Assembly: GCA_002385265.1 (NCBI GenBank)
Contig: DGDD01000261.1
Span: 1 to 7,369, forward strand
DNA from: Chitinophagaceae bacterium UBA3961
GTDB lineage: Bacteria; Bacteroidota; Bacteroidia; Chitinophagales; Chitinophagaceae
DNA length: 7,369 nucleotides
Direction of reading: 5' to 3'
Positions 5,845-7,369 of this stretch are shown piece after piece. The notes under the pieces are model-generated. The model was not told the origin of the DNA and made no database searches. It saw only the letters and a list, made by a program, of their open reading frames with translations. How positions within the stretch are numbered: position 1 is the stretch's first letter; each line of letters starts with the position of its first letter. The translations under genes were made by a program, and so were the position numbers.

Positions 5845-5900
5845 CCTAATACCTAAAGCCTAATGCCTAACACCTAAAGCCTAAATCCCACTACCTATCA
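5845..5900. repeat. 7-nt tandem repeat, eight units
   Basis: Eight consecutive 7-mers keep perfect phase: CCTAATA, CCTAAAG, CCTAATG, CCTAACA, CCTAAAG, CCTAAAT, CCCACTA and CCTATCA. The first four positions CCTA are kept in seven units, and the last two units are the most decayed. It ends 36 nt before the protease stop codon on the opposite strand. This is probably a simple-sequence array; function is unknown. Confidence 0.75.
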
Positions 5901-5936
5901 CACAGAATTCAAAAACTTAAATCTTGATTATTCCAA

Positions 5937-7166
5937 TTATTTCTTCAGTGAGAAATTCACGGGAGTTGAATTATAGAACCATTTCAATTCTTCCCCATCA
6001 ACCAAGATAGCACGGAATACCATTTTGATTTTTGTTCCCGGAGTTACGGGCAGTTCACTATAAGGAATGAACATTTCGAAATCATCGGGAGCAGCTTTGT
6101 TAGCTGTTAAGATTTTACCGGCTTGGAATTTGAATGATTTGTAGGTAGCCACTACATTGCTGATATTGTATTTGTCGTTATTGTCCATTAAAGGATTCCC
6201 ATTTTCATCATAGAAGAAAACTGTGAAGTACACTTGTCCTTCAGCACCTTGAGTTTTGATTCGGAATGAAGGATAGATGAGCAATCCACCTTTATCAGCG
6301 CTTTCTTTAAAGTTCATTGATGTAAAATCAGTGATAAAGAAGCGAGGTTTTTCTGTTGATCTAGCGCCTCCTTTAGGATACAATGCAGAAATCAAACTTT
6401 TATCGCCATCACTTAAATAGTTGTTCCAAGGAACTGAGTAGCCATTGGTGGTCCAACGAGCCAATACAGGGTAGTGCATGATTGACTTTCTATCGTAAGA
6501 GGTTCCTTGAGTATAGGTCAATGAATATTGTTGGAAGAGGTTTACGTCTACTGTAAGTTTATCCCAACCTTGAGATTGTCCGAGTTCTTTATACACTAAT
6601 TCTTTGTTCCAGGGGATACCTGCAAGGGGGCTATAGTGTTCGTGCAGCAAACCTAGAGCATGACCGAATTCGTGCATTACAGTACCGTGCATGCTTTCAT
6701 ATGTTTTGAAATCGGTGGTATCAAGGTTCATGGTTTTTACATCTTGCGGAACTCCGGTGGCTAGTTGACCAATTACGGAATTGTGACCACCTTTGTTATC
6801 GAGGTTAACGCGGATATCGGCATCTCCATTTTCTACAAATTCAAAGCGTACATTGGCAAATTGTTCCCATTCTTTTGCGTAGCTCAATACTTTGAACTTC
6901 ATTTCACTGCTTCCAGAGAGGAATTTTACACGGAGTACAGCGCCATTGTCCCACAAATAGTATGGATCGGCTAATCCGCGACCACTGGAAGTATCAAAGG
7001 CGGCAGTTACTGCCGGCGCCTTCATATAAGAAGTACAGCCATATTGTTGAGCTGCTTTCTGAGGTGGTTTTTTACCCGGGGCACTTGGTTTTTTGGGTGT
7101 TTGTGCTGTTGCAACACCTGCGATGAGCGCTAAAACGGCTACCAGCAAGGATTTCATGAGTTTCAT
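5937..7166 (-). CDS. Secreted astacin-like zinc metalloprotease (M12A-type) with C-terminal beta-rich domain
   Basis: The 409-residue protein begins with a classic signal peptide: a basic start, a hydrophobic core LLVAVLALIAGVA (7-19) and a probable cut after ATA-21. A Lys/Pro-rich linker follows (24-38). The catalytic domain covers about 50-265. It has the zinc motif HEFGHALGLLHEH (165-177), with ligands H165, H169 and H175 and catalytic E166, plus a Met-turn SIMHY (228-232) whose Tyr232 is the astacin-type fifth ligand. The region from about 275 to 405 is predicted beta-rich and unassigned; it includes YDENGNPLMDNN (319-330) and DDFEMFIPYSELPVTPGT (361-378). Only one cysteine (C44) exists, so the disulfides of animal astacins are absent. 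No obvious type IX secretion tail is seen. It should hydrolyse proteins outside the cytoplasm; the substrate is unknown. It is convergent with crtY and probably unrelated to pigment synthesis. Met4 (7157) is an alternative start. Confidence 0.88.
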   Translation of the reverse strand: MKLMKSLLVAVLALIAGVATAQTPKKPSAPGKKPPQKAAQQYGCTSYMKAPAVTAAFDTSSGRGLADPYYLWDNGAVLRVKFLSGSSEMKFKVLSYAKEWEQFANVRFEFVENGDADIRVNLDNKGGHNSVIGQLATGVPQDVKTMNLDTTDFKTYESMHGTVMHEFGHALGLLHEHYSPLAGIPWNKELVYKELGQSQGWDKLTVDVNLFQQYSLTYTQGTSYDRKSIMHYPVLARWTTNGYSVPWNNYLSDGDKSLISALYPKGGARSTEKPRFFITDFTSMNFKESADKGGLLIYPSFRIKTQGAEGQVYFTVFFYDENGNPLMDNNDKYNISNVVATYKSFKFQAGKILTANKAAPDDFEMFIPYSELPVTPGTKIKMVFRAILVDGEELKWFYNSTPVNFSLKK

Positions 7167-7203
7167 ATCTGCGTGTTTAAATGATTGAATTAAGAAACTG
7201 ACG

Positions 7204-7234
7204 TAAACCTAAGTGATTTGAGAGAGTTTACAAA
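7204..7234 (-). promoter_or_regulatory. Predicted Bacteroidota-type promoter of the metalloprotease gene
   Basis: On the minus strand a -33 TTTG (7234-7231) is followed after exactly 19 nt by TAGGTTTA (7211-7204). The latter matches the phylum consensus TAnnTTTG except for the last base. Predicted transcription would start near 7197, giving a leader of about 30 nt to the ATG at 7166. Confidence 0.5.
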
Positions 7235-7253
7235 TACCCAATAGCCGCAAAAA

Positions 7254-7302
7254 AATTAATAATTAAGATCAGGATTTACAAGATTAAAGGATGTACAGGA
7301 TG
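7254..7302. repeat. Short dispersed repeats (AATTAATAATTAAG and CAGGATT type)
   Basis: AATTAATAATTAAG (7254-7267) is the third exact copy of the AT-rich 14-mer. It runs into a GATCAGGATTTAC-like stretch with repeated CAGGAT/AAGGAT/AAGATT words (7267-7302), resembling a common dispersed intergenic repeat. No coding sequence is present. Confidence 0.5.
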
Positions 7303-7310
7303 GTTGCTGC

Positions 7311-7369
7311 AAATTCTGTCCCTCTGTTCTTTCTTTGTATTTCCTCTTTCCTCGTTTCCCGCAACGGCT
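7311..7369. repeat. Pyrimidine-rich tract, right edge
   Basis: This is a C/T-rich plus-strand tract like that at 1-120. It shares with it the exact words TGTATTTCCTC (7336-7346) and TCTTTCCTCG (7345-7354), in the same orientation. It is cut by the end of the window. Confidence 0.5.

Noticed and set aside
5845..5900. Telomere-like repeat, because CCTAAAN recalls CCCTAAA
   Set aside because: The units vary at several positions and the context is an internal bacterial intergenic region; the likeness is coincidental.

Overview
The window is a carotenoid biosynthesis cluster from a Bacteroidota bacterium, probably of the Chitinophagales/Sphingobacteriales type. The assignment rests on the style of the CrtI, CrtB and Idi proteins, a moderately AT-rich composition, weak Shine-Dalgarno signals, one promoter matching the Bacteroidota TTTG / TAnnTTTG pattern, and intergenic short-repeat families of the kind seen in this phylum. 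Genus cannot be read from the sequence.

Layout: positions 1-324 hold no gene. They contain a pyrimidine-rich low-complexity tract, an AT-rich short repeat, and a dense array of TGTTTAA/TTAAACA half-sites that includes two dyads with the same 17-bp spacing. Six plus-strand genes follow: an ECF-type sigma factor (325-828), crtI phytoene desaturase (832-2298, TTG start), crtB phytoene synthase (2360-3196), idi type I isopentenyl-diphosphate isomerase (3200-3712), crtZ beta-carotene hydroxylase (3798-4304) and crtY lycopene beta-cyclase (4393-5529). A roughly 400-nt convergent intergenic region (5530-5936) is a mosaic of short dispersed repeats, an imperfect inverted-repeat element and a 7-nt tandem repeat. 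On the minus strand, 5937-7166 encodes a secreted astacin-like zinc metalloprotease with its own predicted promoter (7204-7234). The right edge (7254-7369) again holds short repeats and a pyrimidine-rich tract.

Function: Idi balances IPP and DMAPP. CrtB condenses two GGPP to phytoene, CrtI desaturates it to lycopene, CrtY cyclises to beta-carotene and CrtZ hydroxylates to zeaxanthin, so the predicted end product is zeaxanthin. No crtE (GGPP synthase) or crtW (ketolase) is present, so GGPP must come from elsewhere in the genome. The sigma factor at the head of the operon, with no anti-sigma gene beside it, probably controls the cluster. The pathway itself is well known. The less ordinary signals are the half-site array with an exact partial copy before crtB, the in-frame one-codon sigma/crtI junction with a TTG start, and the repeat mosaic around the cluster. 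I see no clearly new system.
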